Assembly: GCA_029240935.1 (NCBI GenBank)
Contig: JARDZI010000003.1
Coordinates: 1-35,004, forward strand
Length of the DNA stretch: 35,004 nucleotides
Direction of reading: 5' to 3'
From: Clostridiales bacterium
GTDB taxonomy: Bacteria > Bacillota > Clostridia > Clostridiales > Caloramatoraceae
Shown here: positions 1 to 9,902 of the stretch, one piece after another
Numbering within the stretch: position 1 is the stretch's first letter
Layout of the letters: the number at the start of each line of letters is the position of its first letter
Made by a program: the position numbers and the translations under genes
Notes under the pieces: model-generated
Databases searched by the model: none
What the model saw: only the letters and a program-made list of their open reading frames with translations
What the model was told of the DNA's origin: nothing

Positions 1-4
1 GTAG

Positions 5-80
5 GACCATCGGTGCCAGCCATATGAGATTATGAGATTTCATGAAATCTCATAATCTCATATGGCTGGCACCGATGGTC
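5..80. repeat. Perfect 76-bp palindrome, copy 1 of the CAGCCATATGA family, with a variant interior
   Basis: gaccatcggtgccagccatatgagattatgagatttca is followed directly by its exact reverse complement, centre 42/43. Confidence 0.95.
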
Positions 81-92
81 TTAATGTAGGGA

Positions 93-105
93 CGAACAGT
101 GTTCG
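93..105. repeat. Small inverted repeat cgaac-agt-gttcg
   Basis: Direct reading; lies in gtagggacgaacagtgttcgcacgag, resembling a common intergenic repeat. Confidence 0.4.
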
Positions 106-238
106 CACGAGGGCATTTTGAGTTTTGGCTATACCTGTCACCTTAAGACCCGATACTTTTTACAAAATGAAGGAATAATGGAATATTTATAGAATTTATA
201 AGTAGAATTTAGTAGTAATGGGAAAGGAGTTGTGAGAA

Positions 239-1132
239 ATGAAAAGGCATACAATCCTATTTATTTTAACACTTGCCCTTATCACATTTCTTACCAGTTG
301 TAGCTCCATCTTATTTTCGAAAAAAAATAATAAGAATATTGATTCCACTGTTAGCTCTGTCACGAAAGAGGTTTCAAAGGATGTTTCAGTTCTGACTCCG
401 GAAAAGATAAAGGAAAAATACAAAACTGAAAACATAGGAGAAATTGTTGAAATATATGATTACAAAAACTATATACTTGTACAGTATGTGAATGAAAGTT
501 CCAAGCAGTGCTTTGACTTGTATAATCTTGAAACAGGTGATAGGGACATATTATCAGTGGGTTCTGAAGCAGAAATATTTAACTTTTCAAGTGGTGATCA
601 CATAGAATTAAAGGCTACAGGACTCGATCAGTTCAGCGGTATAAAAGGTTTTCCTTATTATATAGTCTGCAACAGAGTAGAAGAGGTAACAGGAAGGGAA
701 AATGATTTCCATGTGGGAAAGAGAGAATTATATAAACAAATTAATGAGGAAGAGGAATTTGGAGTAAAAAGAGATGGAATGCTTTCTGATATGAAGGTTA
801 CCTTGACAGGCTTTGAAATGGAATTTGCACCCCAAAAGGGCAAGGAGATGGAGTTTTATGCCGGAAGTGTAACAACACAGGCTATGAAAACCTCCTATGA
901 TAATATTACTAATCAATTTTTGATAGAACTGATTAGTACGACGGTTAGCCCTGAAATGCTAAAAAAGGAAATTGAGGAGCAGAACAGATACATTGATTCT
1001 ATAGAAGTTAAGGAAAAAGGTGCAAATTCATTAGTAATAGTTAATCTGAAGGATACCGGAAAGCTTTATACTGCTGAATGGGAACAGGATGAATTTCCAA
1101 GGGTTAGATTTATATTTCGAAGTTCCAGATAA
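239..1132 (+). CDS. Putative lipoprotein of unknown function
   Basis: 297-aa ORF; N-terminal signal with lipobox-like LTSC. Confidence 0.8.
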   Translation: MKRHTILFILTLALITFLTSCSSILFSKKNNKNIDSTVSSVTKEVSKDVSVLTPEKIKEKYKTENIGEIVEIYDYKNYILVQYVNESSKQCFDLYNLETGDRDILSVGSEAEIFNFSSGDHIELKATGLDQFSGIKGFPYYIVCNRVEEVTGRENDFHVGKRELYKQINEEEEFGVKRDGMLSDMKVTLTGFEMEFAPQKGKEMEFYAGSVTTQAMKTSYDNITNQFLIELISTTVSPEMLKKEIEEQNRYIDSIEVKEKGANSLVIVNLKDTGKLYTAEWEQDEFPRVRFIFRSSR

Positions 1133-1167
1133 AATTTATAAAAGAGAAAAAATTCTAATTTTACATA

Positions 1168-1198
1168 TTGACCTTAACACCGCGTAAAGGTCTATACT
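1168..1198 (+). promoter_or_regulatory. MerR-type promoter: TTGACC-19 bp-TATACT with a dyad in the spacer
   Basis: TTGACC (1168-1173), TATACT (1193-1198), 19-nt spacer; dyad GACCTT...AAGGTC; 25 bp upstream of the MerR-family start. Confidence 0.75.
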
Positions 1199-1222
1199 TC
1201 AAGCTGAGAGGTGGAGTGCATA

Positions 1223-2182
1223 ATGATAAAGATAGGTGAAGTGGCTGCAAAGTATGAAATTTCAAACAGGACCCTTCGTTATTGGGAAGAAACGGGCATA
1301 CTTAATAGCTGCCGAATGGAGAATGGATACAGATATTATGATGAGCTGAATGTTAAGAAAATAAGGCAAATAAAACTGCTTAGAAGACTCAGGCTGCCTA
1401 TACAGGATATACAGCGTATATTTGTATCAGGAGAACTTTCAGCTGCAGTTGAGGTATTGACGAGACATATGGAAGAAACAAAGAATGAAGGGGAAGAGCT
1501 GAGGGCTCTTGGAGTTGTATTGGAGCGCCTTATTGAAATACTTCAAAGCAAGCAAGGAATGACAGGGGTATTTGAATATCTTGAAGTTTATAATAATTCT
1601 GCAGCCCTGGAAATTAAAAATGCACTCCAAATAACGCTCTCAGAAAGGAAAAATACCATGTCAGAAAACTCGTCCTATAATCAGACAGGTGATGTTAGAA
1701 TAATCAATTTGCCGAGGATGACAGTTGCTAGCTACTGTGCAGTAAGTGAAACACCGGAAAATGACTGTACAAAGGTAATGGATAAATTAATTAGGGAATA
1801 TTCCCTGTATGAAAAGCCAGGCTTTAGACATTTTGGATTTAACAACCCAAGCCCTGAACCGGGCAAGAAAGAGTATGGATATGAGATGTGGGCTGTTATA
1901 CCTGAGGATTTTGAAGCTCCAAAACTTTTCATTAGAAAGGAGTTCAATGGAGGGCTATATGCTGCAATTCCAACCTTCTTGCCTGACATTGGTGAGAGGT
2001 GGGGGCTGCTTTATGAATGGGTACAGAATAATGAAAATTACGAGGTGGACTGGAATCCAGAGATACTCCGTAGTGAGCTTGAAGAATGTATGGACTATAT
2101 CACTTTCAATTCTGAGGAGACTCCTGAAGTAAGAAAGCAGCTTGATCTACTTATGCCCATAAGGAGAGTAATTAAGCCATAG
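1223..2182 (+). CDS. MerR-family regulator with C-terminal GyrI-like effector-binding domain
   Basis: MIKIGEVAAKYEISNRTLRYWEETGIL helix-turn-helix; C-terminal GyrI-like pattern; ATG at 1223 preferred over the track start at 1211. Confidence 0.85.
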   Translation: MIKIGEVAAKYEISNRTLRYWEETGILNSCRMENGYRYYDELNVKKIRQIKLLRRLRLPIQDIQRIFVSGELSAAVEVLTRHMEETKNEGEELRALGVVLERLIEILQSKQGMTGVFEYLEVYNNSAALEIKNALQITLSERKNTMSENSSYNQTGDVRIINLPRMTVASYCAVSETPENDCTKVMDKLIREYSLYEKPGFRHFGFNNPSPEPGKKEYGYEMWAVIPEDFEAPKLFIRKEFNGGLYAAIPTFLPDIGERWGLLYEWVQNNENYEVDWNPEILRSELEECMDYITFNSEETPEVRKQLDLLMPIRRVIKP

Positions 2183-2221
2183 GTAAAAATAGAATCCACT
2201 TTGGAGGAAGTAGTTTTAGTT

Positions 2222-2249
2222 AAGACACAATTTCATTAAATTGTGTCTT
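2222..2249 (+). terminator. Intrinsic terminator hairpin
   Basis: 12-bp stem aagacacaattt-catt-aaattgtgtctt after the MerR gene. Confidence 0.75.
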
Positions 2250-2281
2250 TATAGTATTATGTTCTATAAATAATAAGGAGA

Positions 2282-2488
2282 ATGAATATGAATAACAAAT
2301 ATCATAAGAATAAAAACCTTTTGTTTTGGTCGATTTTTGGGACAGCCTCCTCTTACCTAATTTTTATGTTTATGTTTAATTTTATAGGCAATGGAACCAT
2401 TGAAGGAGCTATTTTAGCTGGAACAGTAACTATTTGTGTGACAATTTGCTATTGTACTGGGAAACTTTTAGATAGTAAAGATAAATAG
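2282..2488 (+). CDS. Small membrane protein
   Basis: 68-aa ORF with two hydrophobic segments; upstream AAGGAG. Confidence 0.6.
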   Translation: MNMNNKYHKNKNLLFWSIFGTASSYLIFMFMFNFIGNGTIEGAILAGTVTICVTICYCTGKLLDSKDK

Positions 2489-2551
2489 CATCATTTAATT
2501 ATTATACAATTAATAGTTAAATTTTATTATAATAAAAGGAGGTTTTTATTA

Positions 2552-3016
2552 ATGAAGGTTGGCATAATTGTTCATTCTCATACAGGTCACACACTTAGTG
2601 TAGCCCAAAAGCTCAAGGAGGTGCTTGTTTCTGCAGGACATTTGGTGAATCTTGAACAGGTAAAGGCTGTTAACGAGGACCCATCAGCAGCTAAGAATAT
2701 TCAACTTAAGACGAAACCTGACATAGTTGGATATGATGTACTGATCTTTGGAGCACCAGTTCATGGCTTTTCACTTTCCCCTGTTATGAAAGCATATTTA
2801 GCACAGATATCTACATTACAGGGCAAAAAAGTTGGCTGCTTTCTTACGGAATATTTCCCACTAGCATCCATGGGAGGAAATCGTGCTATGGGAGAGTTTA
2901 AAAAGGCCTGTGAAGATAAAGGTGGAAATGTGTTCCAAACTGCAATTGTAAACTGGTCCATGGGGCAGCGTGAAAAAAAGACAGCTAATGCGCTGGAGAA
3001 ATTGGGTAAATTATAA
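2552..3016 (+). CDS. Flavodoxin-family protein
   Basis: MKVGIIVHSHTGHTLSVAQKL phosphate-loop pattern; DVLIFGAPVHGFSLSP. Confidence 0.8.
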   Translation: MKVGIIVHSHTGHTLSVAQKLKEVLVSAGHLVNLEQVKAVNEDPSAAKNIQLKTKPDIVGYDVLIFGAPVHGFSLSPVMKAYLAQISTLQGKKVGCFLTEYFPLASMGGNRAMGEFKKACEDKGGNVFQTAIVNWSMGQREKKTANALEKLGKL

Positions 3017-3087
3017 AATGAGGAATGGCAGCCATATGACTTATTACTTAATTAAGTAATAAGTCATATGGCTGCCATTCCTCATTT
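3016..3087. repeat. Palindromic family, copy 2
   Basis: aaatgaggaatggcagccatatgacttattacttaa followed by its exact reverse complement, centre 3051/3052. Confidence 0.95.
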
Positions 3088-3161
3088 AATATTTAAATAG
3101 TAAAGGCCTTTTCAATTCAAATAAGCTATTGGAAAACTGATTTTTACTATGCTAGTCTTAT

Positions 3162-4037
3162 ATGGTATGGTCTACAAAGCAAAAATTTCAATTAGCAGTT
3201 GCAAAAGGGGATGAGGTATTGAGCTTTGAAGCAGATATTAAAAAAGCATATGCAATAATAGATACTAAAAGAAAAATAGTTGGGGTTAAGCTTCTAGCAA
3301 CAGAGGAAGAATATAATTTCTATAAAATAGAACCATTAAAGAACCCATTATCCTATTGTGTTGCAGTAAAATCAGCATCATTAGGCCATAGGATTAAATT
3401 TAATGCTGAAACCTCAGGATGTGGTGGGAGTTCAAGAGTTCTAGGGTTAGCTAAACCAAGTTCAACCTATTATGATGGAACTGATTGCTTCAATTTAGGC
3501 CTTTACAAGGATAAGGAATTGGCCAAGCAATGTGCAAGTCAAATCGTTGTTTTAGATAGATCAACATATGGAGTGGTTATACAACCTATTGAATATTTTA
3601 GTGAATCTATGGCTCCTGATGTAGTGTTGATAATTTGTAATCCAAGAGAATGTATGAGAATTATGCAGGGTTATTCCTATCATTATGGTGTTACAAAAAG
3701 CATAAGTATGTCTGGGAATCAGGGAATCTGTTCAGAGCTTACTGCATACCCACTGAAGAATAATACTATTAATGTTTCATTTTTATGTTCAGGAACAAGG
3801 TACTTAGCTAGTTGGGAAGAAAATGAGGCAGCAGCAGGAATGCCCTTTTCTATGTTTTCAAAGGTTATTGATGGAGTCTACCAAACAATCAATCCTATAG
3901 AAATGGATGAAAGAAAGCAAAAGATTCAAAAGAATTTGCAGGAAGTCAATATAAATGATCTATCCATTGAGTATGGAAAGACCTACTATACTGAATTAGA
4001 AAAACTAAAAAGGGAAATGAAAAAAGATGAAGCGTAA
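3162..4037 (+). CDS. DUF169-family protein
   Basis: Pattern with conserved Cys segments (SGCGGSSRVLGL, CNPRECMRIMQGYSYHYG, GNQGICSE) recognised as DUF169-like. Confidence 0.7.
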   Translation: MVWSTKQKFQLAVAKGDEVLSFEADIKKAYAIIDTKRKIVGVKLLATEEEYNFYKIEPLKNPLSYCVAVKSASLGHRIKFNAETSGCGGSSRVLGLAKPSSTYYDGTDCFNLGLYKDKELAKQCASQIVVLDRSTYGVVIQPIEYFSESMAPDVVLIICNPRECMRIMQGYSYHYGVTKSISMSGNQGICSELTAYPLKNNTINVSFLCSGTRYLASWEENEAAAGMPFSMFSKVIDGVYQTINPIEMDERKQKIQKNLQEVNINDLSIEYGKTYYTELEKLKREMKKDEA

Positions 4038-4824
4038 GAATAAGAATGAAAGAATTATTATATCTTTAACAAGAACAGCTTTAGTTCTTGGGTTTTTACT
4101 CGCATGGGAATTCTGTGCAAGAAAAGGTTTCTATAACGGGTTTTTTACTAGCTATCCAAGTGAAATATTAATGGACCTTGTAGAATTTTATAAAAGTGGT
4201 GCCTTAGCAAAACATACAGCAATAACTCTTACAGAAGCCTTTTTAGGATTGCTTTACGGAACCCTCATAGGTATTGTTACTGCAATAATCTTTGGATATT
4301 TTTCTGCACTAGGAAAGGTTATATCTCCCATAATAACTGCTATTAGCGGTATTCCACAATTAACACTAGCACCAGTTTATGTACTTTGGTTTGGATTAGG
4401 TTTGACTTCGAAAATATTTCTTGCAGGATTAATGGTGTTTTTTAATGTGTTCTTCTCCACATATAATGCAATAAAAAACATTGATAGAAGATTAATAGAA
4501 TCAGCCAACCTCCTTGGGGCAAGTAACATAAGAACCCTAAGAACTGTGGTTATTCCAGCATGTATGCCATGGATTCTATCTGGTATCAGAGGAGGAGTAG
4601 GTTCAGCATTAGTTGGAGCAATCATTGGAGAGTATATAGGTTCCTCCGGGGGATTTGGATGGATGATTACATACTCAACTTCATTCTTCAACATTAAAAG
4701 AGTTATGTCCTGTATCTTAATTCTATTGCTGGTAGGAATTATTTTAAACAAGCTATTAGACTTTGCAGAATCAAAGATGCTTATATGGAAAACTGATACA
4801 ACATTATCTATGAAACAAAAATAA
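4027..4824 (+). CDS. NitT/TauT-type ABC transporter permease
   Basis: SsuC/TauC-like; EAANLLGAS-type loop (ESANLLGASNIRTLRTVVIP); overlaps the DUF169 stop. Confidence 0.9.
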   Translation: MKRKNKNERIIISLTRTALVLGFLLAWEFCARKGFYNGFFTSYPSEILMDLVEFYKSGALAKHTAITLTEAFLGLLYGTLIGIVTAIIFGYFSALGKVISPIITAISGIPQLTLAPVYVLWFGLGLTSKIFLAGLMVFFNVFFSTYNAIKNIDRRLIESANLLGASNIRTLRTVVIPACMPWILSGIRGGVGSALVGAIIGEYIGSSGGFGWMITYSTSFFNIKRVMSCILILLLVGIILNKLLDFAESKMLIWKTDTTLSMKQK

Positions 4825-4883
4825 TTATTAAATATGTGAAAACATAGAAATAAATTAAAAATAAACAATTTTAGGAGGAAAAC

Positions 4884-5906
4884 ATGAAAAAGATATTGAG
4901 TATTTTATTAGCAGTTATATTAGCAACAACTTTATTAGCAGGGTGTGGAAGTAAAAAAACAACTGATGAGAAAACACCGGCAAATGGTGAAAAGACAAAG
5001 GTTGTAGTATCTGAATTCCGTGCACTTGGATGGTTACCAGTTCATGTTGCATATCAAAATGGATACTTTGATGAGGAAGGACTTGATCTAGAATTTGCAG
5101 TATATGGAGATGGACCTGTTGCATTTCAAGGAATGCATGCTGGTGACTCTCAATTTTGTTTGCTATCTGTTGAACCTGTTTTAAGAGCATATGAGGAAGG
5201 TTTAGAGTCAACCTTTGTTGCAGCCGTACAAAATACTAGACTTTATGCATTTGTTGGAGCAAAGGATATAACTGATGTAAAGCAGCTAAAGGGTAAAAGC
5301 ATATTTGCAGGTGCCCCAGGTTCTTCACCTTATTCATTTGTATCAAACATACTAAAGAACGCTGGCCTAAACCCAGAAACAGATGTTACATTTGTTAACA
5401 TGCAATATGGAGCATCAATGGTTGCTCTTTCCCAGGGAACAATTGCTGCAAGCTATATGAATGTGGATAATAGAATTGAATTTGAAAAAATAGATGGAAA
5501 TGTGCTTGTAGATACAGCTGATTTAGAAACTCGTAAAGAAATATTTGGTTCTGAACTGTTCGAAGGAGAAATAATCACTACTACAAAGAAATTTGCAGAG
5601 GAAAATCCAGAAACAGTACAAAAGTTTGTTAACGCTGTTGTAAAGGGTAATAAGTGGATTCAGGAGCATAGTGACAAGGAAGCAGCAGAACTAGTAGCAC
5701 CTTTGTTTGAAGGTAATCCAGTTGACACTTTAACAAAGAAAATTAACATATTTAAACAGGCATACTCATCAGATGGAATGATTTCAAAGGAAGGATATGC
5801 TGCTGTTGAAAAATTTGCAATTGGAGTAGGAATTATAAAAGAACCAATTGGATATGAAAATATAGTAGATATGACTTTTGTAGAAAAAGCAAACCAAGGT
5901 AAATAG
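4884..5906 (+). CDS. NitT/TauT-type ABC transporter substrate-binding lipoprotein
   Basis: Lipobox LLAGC; HVAYQNGYFDEEGLDLEF motif typical of SsuA/THI5-like proteins. Confidence 0.9.
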   Translation: MKKILSILLAVILATTLLAGCGSKKTTDEKTPANGEKTKVVVSEFRALGWLPVHVAYQNGYFDEEGLDLEFAVYGDGPVAFQGMHAGDSQFCLLSVEPVLRAYEEGLESTFVAAVQNTRLYAFVGAKDITDVKQLKGKSIFAGAPGSSPYSFVSNILKNAGLNPETDVTFVNMQYGASMVALSQGTIAASYMNVDNRIEFEKIDGNVLVDTADLETRKEIFGSELFEGEIITTTKKFAEENPETVQKFVNAVVKGNKWIQEHSDKEAAELVAPLFEGNPVDTLTKKINIFKQAYSSDGMISKEGYAAVEKFAIGVGIIKEPIGYENIVDMTFVEKANQGK

Positions 5907-5931
5907 TATTAAATATAAAATTTAATTCAAT

Positions 5932-5963
5932 ATTGTAGTGGCAGGCTGACCTGCCACTACAAT
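5932..5963. repeat. Hairpin attgtagtggcagg-ctga-cctgccactacaat
   Basis: 14-bp perfect inverted repeat between substrate-binding and ATPase genes. Confidence 0.9.
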
Positions 5964-5989
5964 GAGGTATATATAGAAAGGTGAAATAC

Positions 5990-7006
5990 ATGGCATATAT
6001 AGAATTTAAGGATGTAAATAAATCCTTTGGGGATAATCATGTATTAAAGAATATTAATTTATCTGTTGAGAAGGACTCATTTGTTACACTATTAGGCTCC
6101 TCAGGCTGCGGAAAAACTACTTTGCTGAGATCCTTTGCAGGCTTAGAAGGCATTGAAGGTGGAAAAATCATGCTAGGTGGAGAGGATATTACAAACAAAC
6201 ACCCGAGGGAACGTAATGTAAGTATGATATTTCAACATTATAGCTTGTTCCCTACAATGACAGTATATAATAACATTGCATATGGATTGAAAATAAAGAA
6301 GCTAAGCAAGGATAAGATAAAAGAAGAAGTGAAGGCAGCTTTGGAAGCTGTGGAGCTTTTGGATAAAATGAAGAGCTACCCATCACAGTTATCAGGTGGT
6401 GAGCAGCAGAGGGTAGCTATTGCTAGATCTATTGTTACAAGACCAAAGGTGTTATTGCTTGATGAACCTTTCAATGCAATTGATGCTAAACTCAGAAAAG
6501 AACTTCAATTGAAAATTAAGGAAATCCATAAGAAATATGGCATGACATCTATAATGGTCACACATGATCAGGATGAAGCAATGACAATGTCTGATACAAT
6601 TCATTTTTTCAAAAATGGAAACATTGAACAATCAGGCTCACCCTTAGATTTATATATGAATCCTAGAACCTCCTATGTTGCCTCTTTTATGGGAAACTAT
6701 AATATCTATCAACCAGAAATATTTAGTAAAATAACCTCTGGTAAATATTCAGGATCTAAAACTACAGCCTTCAGACCGGAAGCTTTGAGTATAAGTGATA
6801 TTAACAAAGAGAAAGCCCAGGGCGAAGTTTATAATTTTAGTGGAGAGATATTAGACATTATTCCACAACAGAATGTAGCTAGGTTTATTGTCGGAGTTGG
6901 GGATTCAAAAATATTTGCTGATACCATAATAGACCAATTAAGTAAGTTTAAAAAGGGGCAGATGGTGAATCTGTCCATAGGTAAGAATAAAATTCTATAT
7001 TACTAG
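5990..7006 (+). CDS. NitT/TauT-type ABC transporter ATP-binding protein
   Basis: Walker A GSSGCGKTT, signature LSGGEQQR, Walker B VLLLDEPF; ATG 5990 preferred over GTG 5981. Confidence 0.93.
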   Translation: MAYIEFKDVNKSFGDNHVLKNINLSVEKDSFVTLLGSSGCGKTTLLRSFAGLEGIEGGKIMLGGEDITNKHPRERNVSMIFQHYSLFPTMTVYNNIAYGLKIKKLSKDKIKEEVKAALEAVELLDKMKSYPSQLSGGEQQRVAIARSIVTRPKVLLLDEPFNAIDAKLRKELQLKIKEIHKKYGMTSIMVTHDQDEAMTMSDTIHFFKNGNIEQSGSPLDLYMNPRTSYVASFMGNYNIYQPEIFSKITSGKYSGSKTTAFRPEALSISDINKEKAQGEVYNFSGEILDIIPQQNVARFIVGVGDSKIFADTIIDQLSKFKKGQMVNLSIGKNKILYY

Positions 7007-7009
7007 AAA

Positions 7010-7072
7010 AATGGCAGCCATATGACATATTACTTATTTGTAAAATAAGTAATATGTCATATGGCTGCCATT
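7010..7072. repeat. Palindromic family, copy 4-type variant; likely bidirectional terminator
   Basis: aatggcagccatatgacatattacttatt-tgtaa-aataagtaatatgtcatatggctgccatt between convergent genes. Confidence 0.93.
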
Positions 7073-7078
7073 CCTCAT

Positions 7079-9001
7079 TTACCCCTTCTTAAATTTCACA
7101 ATTGCCTTAAACAAATCCCCATCAATCTTTATTTCAAAGCTTCCACCACATAAAGCCACAAAGCTTTGGACTATTGCAAGGCCTAGGCCTGAGCCTTCAG
7201 TAGTTCGGGATTCATCTCCACGGACAAAGCGCTCCATTAGGTCATCTGCACTGATGTTCATTTCATAGGAGGCGATATTTTTAAAGGAAATGAGGATTGA
7301 ATCTTCATCCTCTCTAAGATCTATATACACCCTTGTGTTTTCCTGGGAATACTTTAAAATGTTTGAAATAAGGTTGTCAAAAACACGATAGAGCTTTCTT
7401 CCATCAGCATTTATATATATTTTTTCTTGGGGTAGATCTATCTTAAAGCTTAACTTAGATTCCTGTATTTTATCATCCAGCTCTGCAATACTCTGGTTTA
7501 TCAACTCTACAATATCAATCCTCTCAATATTCAACTCAATATTTCCACTCTGTGCCTTTGAAATATCAAATATGTCCTGTGTTAGAGATGTAAGCCTTGC
7601 AGCTTTTTTACTTAAAACCTTGACGTAGTCATTTGTATGCTCTGGTGAGAGAGTTTCCCTTCCCAGCAGGTCAATATAATTAACCATGGCTGTAAGAGGA
7701 GTCTTTAAGTCATGGGATACATTTGTAATCAGCTCAATTTTCATCCTTTCACTTTTAAGCTGCTCCTGAACTGCTATGAATACCCCCTCTTGTATGTTGC
7801 TCAAATCCTCTGCAGTTTTATGCATGGGAGACTCCACTGGCAGAATAAGCTTAGTATTAAGGTCCCCATTTCTTATAAGCTTAGTATGGTCAACAACCCT
7901 TCCAATGTCATCAATAAGCTTCCTATAGTCATTAAGATAAATATAGAAAAGATATACTCCAAGGCCAACAAATAATAGGGAGAAGATTCCTCTAGAGCTT
8001 TCAAGTGAAGCTAATGAAAGAAGTATTAGAACTATCTCAGTACCCACCAGAGAAAGAAGCCTAATAAGCATTCCCTTCTGGAAGGGTTTTTTATTCTCAT
8101 AGCTGTGATAAAGCTTAAGTACCCAGTTTATTGAGTTGTTTGTGAAAAAATGCTTTTTGTTTACACAAAGATCCAATAGCATAAGGTATGCCCACCAAAA
8201 ATAGATGGCTGCAATTATAATTACCCCTATGGAGTCATCAATATTTGGTACAAGAAAAAGCATAAATAAAGATATAACTGCCTTAACCTCAAGCCACAAC
8301 TTGCCTGAGTAATAGGCAAGCTGACCTGAGAATTCCTTTCTGCTTGTTCTTTTTATAGAGGAGAATATCAATAATATAACTCCTATTATAAAACACACTC
8401 CAACAACTGGTACGGCTAGATTTAAAGTCTTCCATTCCAAATAGGAATTATAAATTCCTCCCCCATGTGTACTAAACCTGCTTTTTACTCCCATAATGAC
8501 TTTAAACTCATTTAGACTTGGATTTTTAAAAGTCTTGAATTTATCTATCATTTCGGAATATACTTCGTCACCATAGGGATCTAATGACTTAGTATCATCA
8601 ATTATAGAAAAATGGCTTCCATCCCAGATAAATAGATAGTTATATTCTCCAGGCTTATTTTTTAAATAATCAACTGCCTCATTATAGTTTTCTATTTCCA
8701 TATTGGTTTTAATAACCTGTTTTTCAATGTTTTGCTCATTCTCAAGAACACTGAAATAAGTCAGGTTTGTACTACCCCAGGTGTAATCCTGATTTCCTGT
8801 AAGTGTTTGAAACAACATTTCAAAATTTGTGTTAATAATAGCTTTAAATCTTACAGTATCCTTATAATCAGAGGTCCCTATACTATCATAGTGGCTTGCT
8901 AAAAAGATTCCTCCAATAGTCGAAGCAACAATCAGATTAATTCCAATAAAAAAAGCAAGCCATGATAATAACGGGTTAGATTTTTTCAATTTTGTATCCA
9001 A
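7079..9001 (-). CDS. Membrane sensor histidine kinase
   Basis: H-box NVSHDLKTPLTAMVNYIDLL; GSGLGLAIVQ G-box; N-terminal transmembrane segments. Confidence 0.93.
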   Translation of the reverse strand: MDTKLKKSNPLLSWLAFFIGINLIVASTIGGIFLASHYDSIGTSDYKDTVRFKAIINTNFEMLFQTLTGNQDYTWGSTNLTYFSVLENEQNIEKQVIKTNMEIENYNEAVDYLKNKPGEYNYLFIWDGSHFSIIDDTKSLDPYGDEVYSEMIDKFKTFKNPSLNEFKVIMGVKSRFSTHGGGIYNSYLEWKTLNLAVPVVGVCFIIGVILLIFSSIKRTSRKEFSGQLAYYSGKLWLEVKAVISLFMLFLVPNIDDSIGVIIIAAIYFWWAYLMLLDLCVNKKHFFTNNSINWVLKLYHSYENKKPFQKGMLIRLLSLVGTEIVLILLSLASLESSRGIFSLLFVGLGVYLFYIYLNDYRKLIDDIGRVVDHTKLIRNGDLNTKLILPVESPMHKTAEDLSNIQEGVFIAVQEQLKSERMKIELITNVSHDLKTPLTAMVNYIDLLGRETLSPEHTNDYVKVLSKKAARLTSLTQDIFDISKAQSGNIELNIERIDIVELINQSIAELDDKIQESKLSFKIDLPQEKIYINADGRKLYRVFDNLISNILKYSQENTRVYIDLREDEDSILISFKNIASYEMNISADDLMERFVRGDESRTTEGSGLGLAIVQSFVALCGGSFEIKIDGDLFKAIVKFKKG

Positions 9002-9680
9002 TGCCCCACACCACCTTTAAATATTTAGGCTCCTTTGGATTTATCTCGATTTTTTCCCGGATCCGCCTTATATGTACTGCTACAGTATTTTCAGCATTAA
9101 ATCCAGGCTCCTTCCAAATCCTTTCATAGATTTCGTTAATAGAAAAAACGCGGTTCAGGTTGGATATTAATAGTTCAATTATCCCATACTCAGTGGCTGT
9201 AAGCTTTACCTGTTCTCCATCAACAGTGACGATTTTTGATTCCGTATCAATGGACAGTCCGCCTGTTGTAATCTGGGAGGGCTTTTCTACAATGTTACCA
9301 AGGCTCATATATCTTCTCAACTGGGATTTTACCCTAGCCATAAGCTCAAGTGGGTTAAAGGGCTTTGTTACATAATCATCTGCCCCAATATTTAACCCCA
9401 GTATTTTATCCGTATCCTGTGACTTTGCGGAAATTATTATAATAGGAATGTTTTGCTGCTCCCTAATCTTTAGGGTTGCCCTTATTCCATCAAGCCTCGG
9501 CATCATAATATCAAGTATAATCAGGTGAACAGCCTCCCTGTTAACAATCTCAAGAGCCTCAATCCCATCATATGCCTTTAATATGTTATAGCCCTCATTA
9601 GCCAGGAAGATTGCCGTTGATTCAACGATTTCCTTATCATCATCAACCACCAGTACATTTGGTTTATCCAATATGACCAA
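8976..9680 (-). CDS. OmpR/PhoB-family response regulator
   Basis: VLVVDDDKEIVE receiver, LIILDIMMPRLDG, C-terminal winged helix; overlaps kinase start. Confidence 0.94.
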   Translation of the reverse strand: MVILDKPNVLVVDDDKEIVESTAIFLANEGYNILKAYDGIEALEIVNREAVHLIILDIMMPRLDGIRATLKIREQQNIPIIIISAKSQDTDKILGLNIGADDYVTKPFNPLELMARVKSQLRRYMSLGNIVEKPSQITTGGLSIDTESKIVTVDGEQVKLTATEYGIIELLISNLNRVFSINEIYERIWKEPGFNAENTVAVHIRRIREKIEINPKEPKYLKVVWGIGYKIEKI

Positions 9681-9758
9681 CCCCTTTCACCATAGTCCCG
9701 GTTTTTTCTAGCCTAAATATATAATAACCTACACTTCTTACAAATCAGTTACCAAAAA

Positions 9759-9780
9759 TCTTAAGACTTTCTTAAAATAT
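9759..9780. promoter_or_regulatory. Candidate response-regulator direct repeat tcttaagactt/tcttaaaatat
   Basis: 11-bp-period direct repeat in the divergent region between the regulator and the secreted protein gene. Confidence 0.35.
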
Positions 9781-9790
9781 ACCACAACAT

Positions 9791-9858
9791 AGGAGTAACA
9801 GCCATATGACTTATTACTTATTCATGAATAAGTAATAAGTCATATGGCTGTCACTCCT
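9791..9858. repeat. Palindromic family copy in a divergent intergenic region
   Basis: aggagtaacagccatatgacttattacttattca|tgaataagtaataagtcatatggctgtcactcct, one outer mismatch. Confidence 0.93.
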
Positions 9859-9902
9859 TGCATATACTATTAAATGGATAAAATATTTAAAGGAGGAGAA
9901 TT

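Noticed and set aside
4377-4868. 163-aa minus-strand ORF
   Set aside because: Antisense to a clear ABC permease, no recognisable motif.
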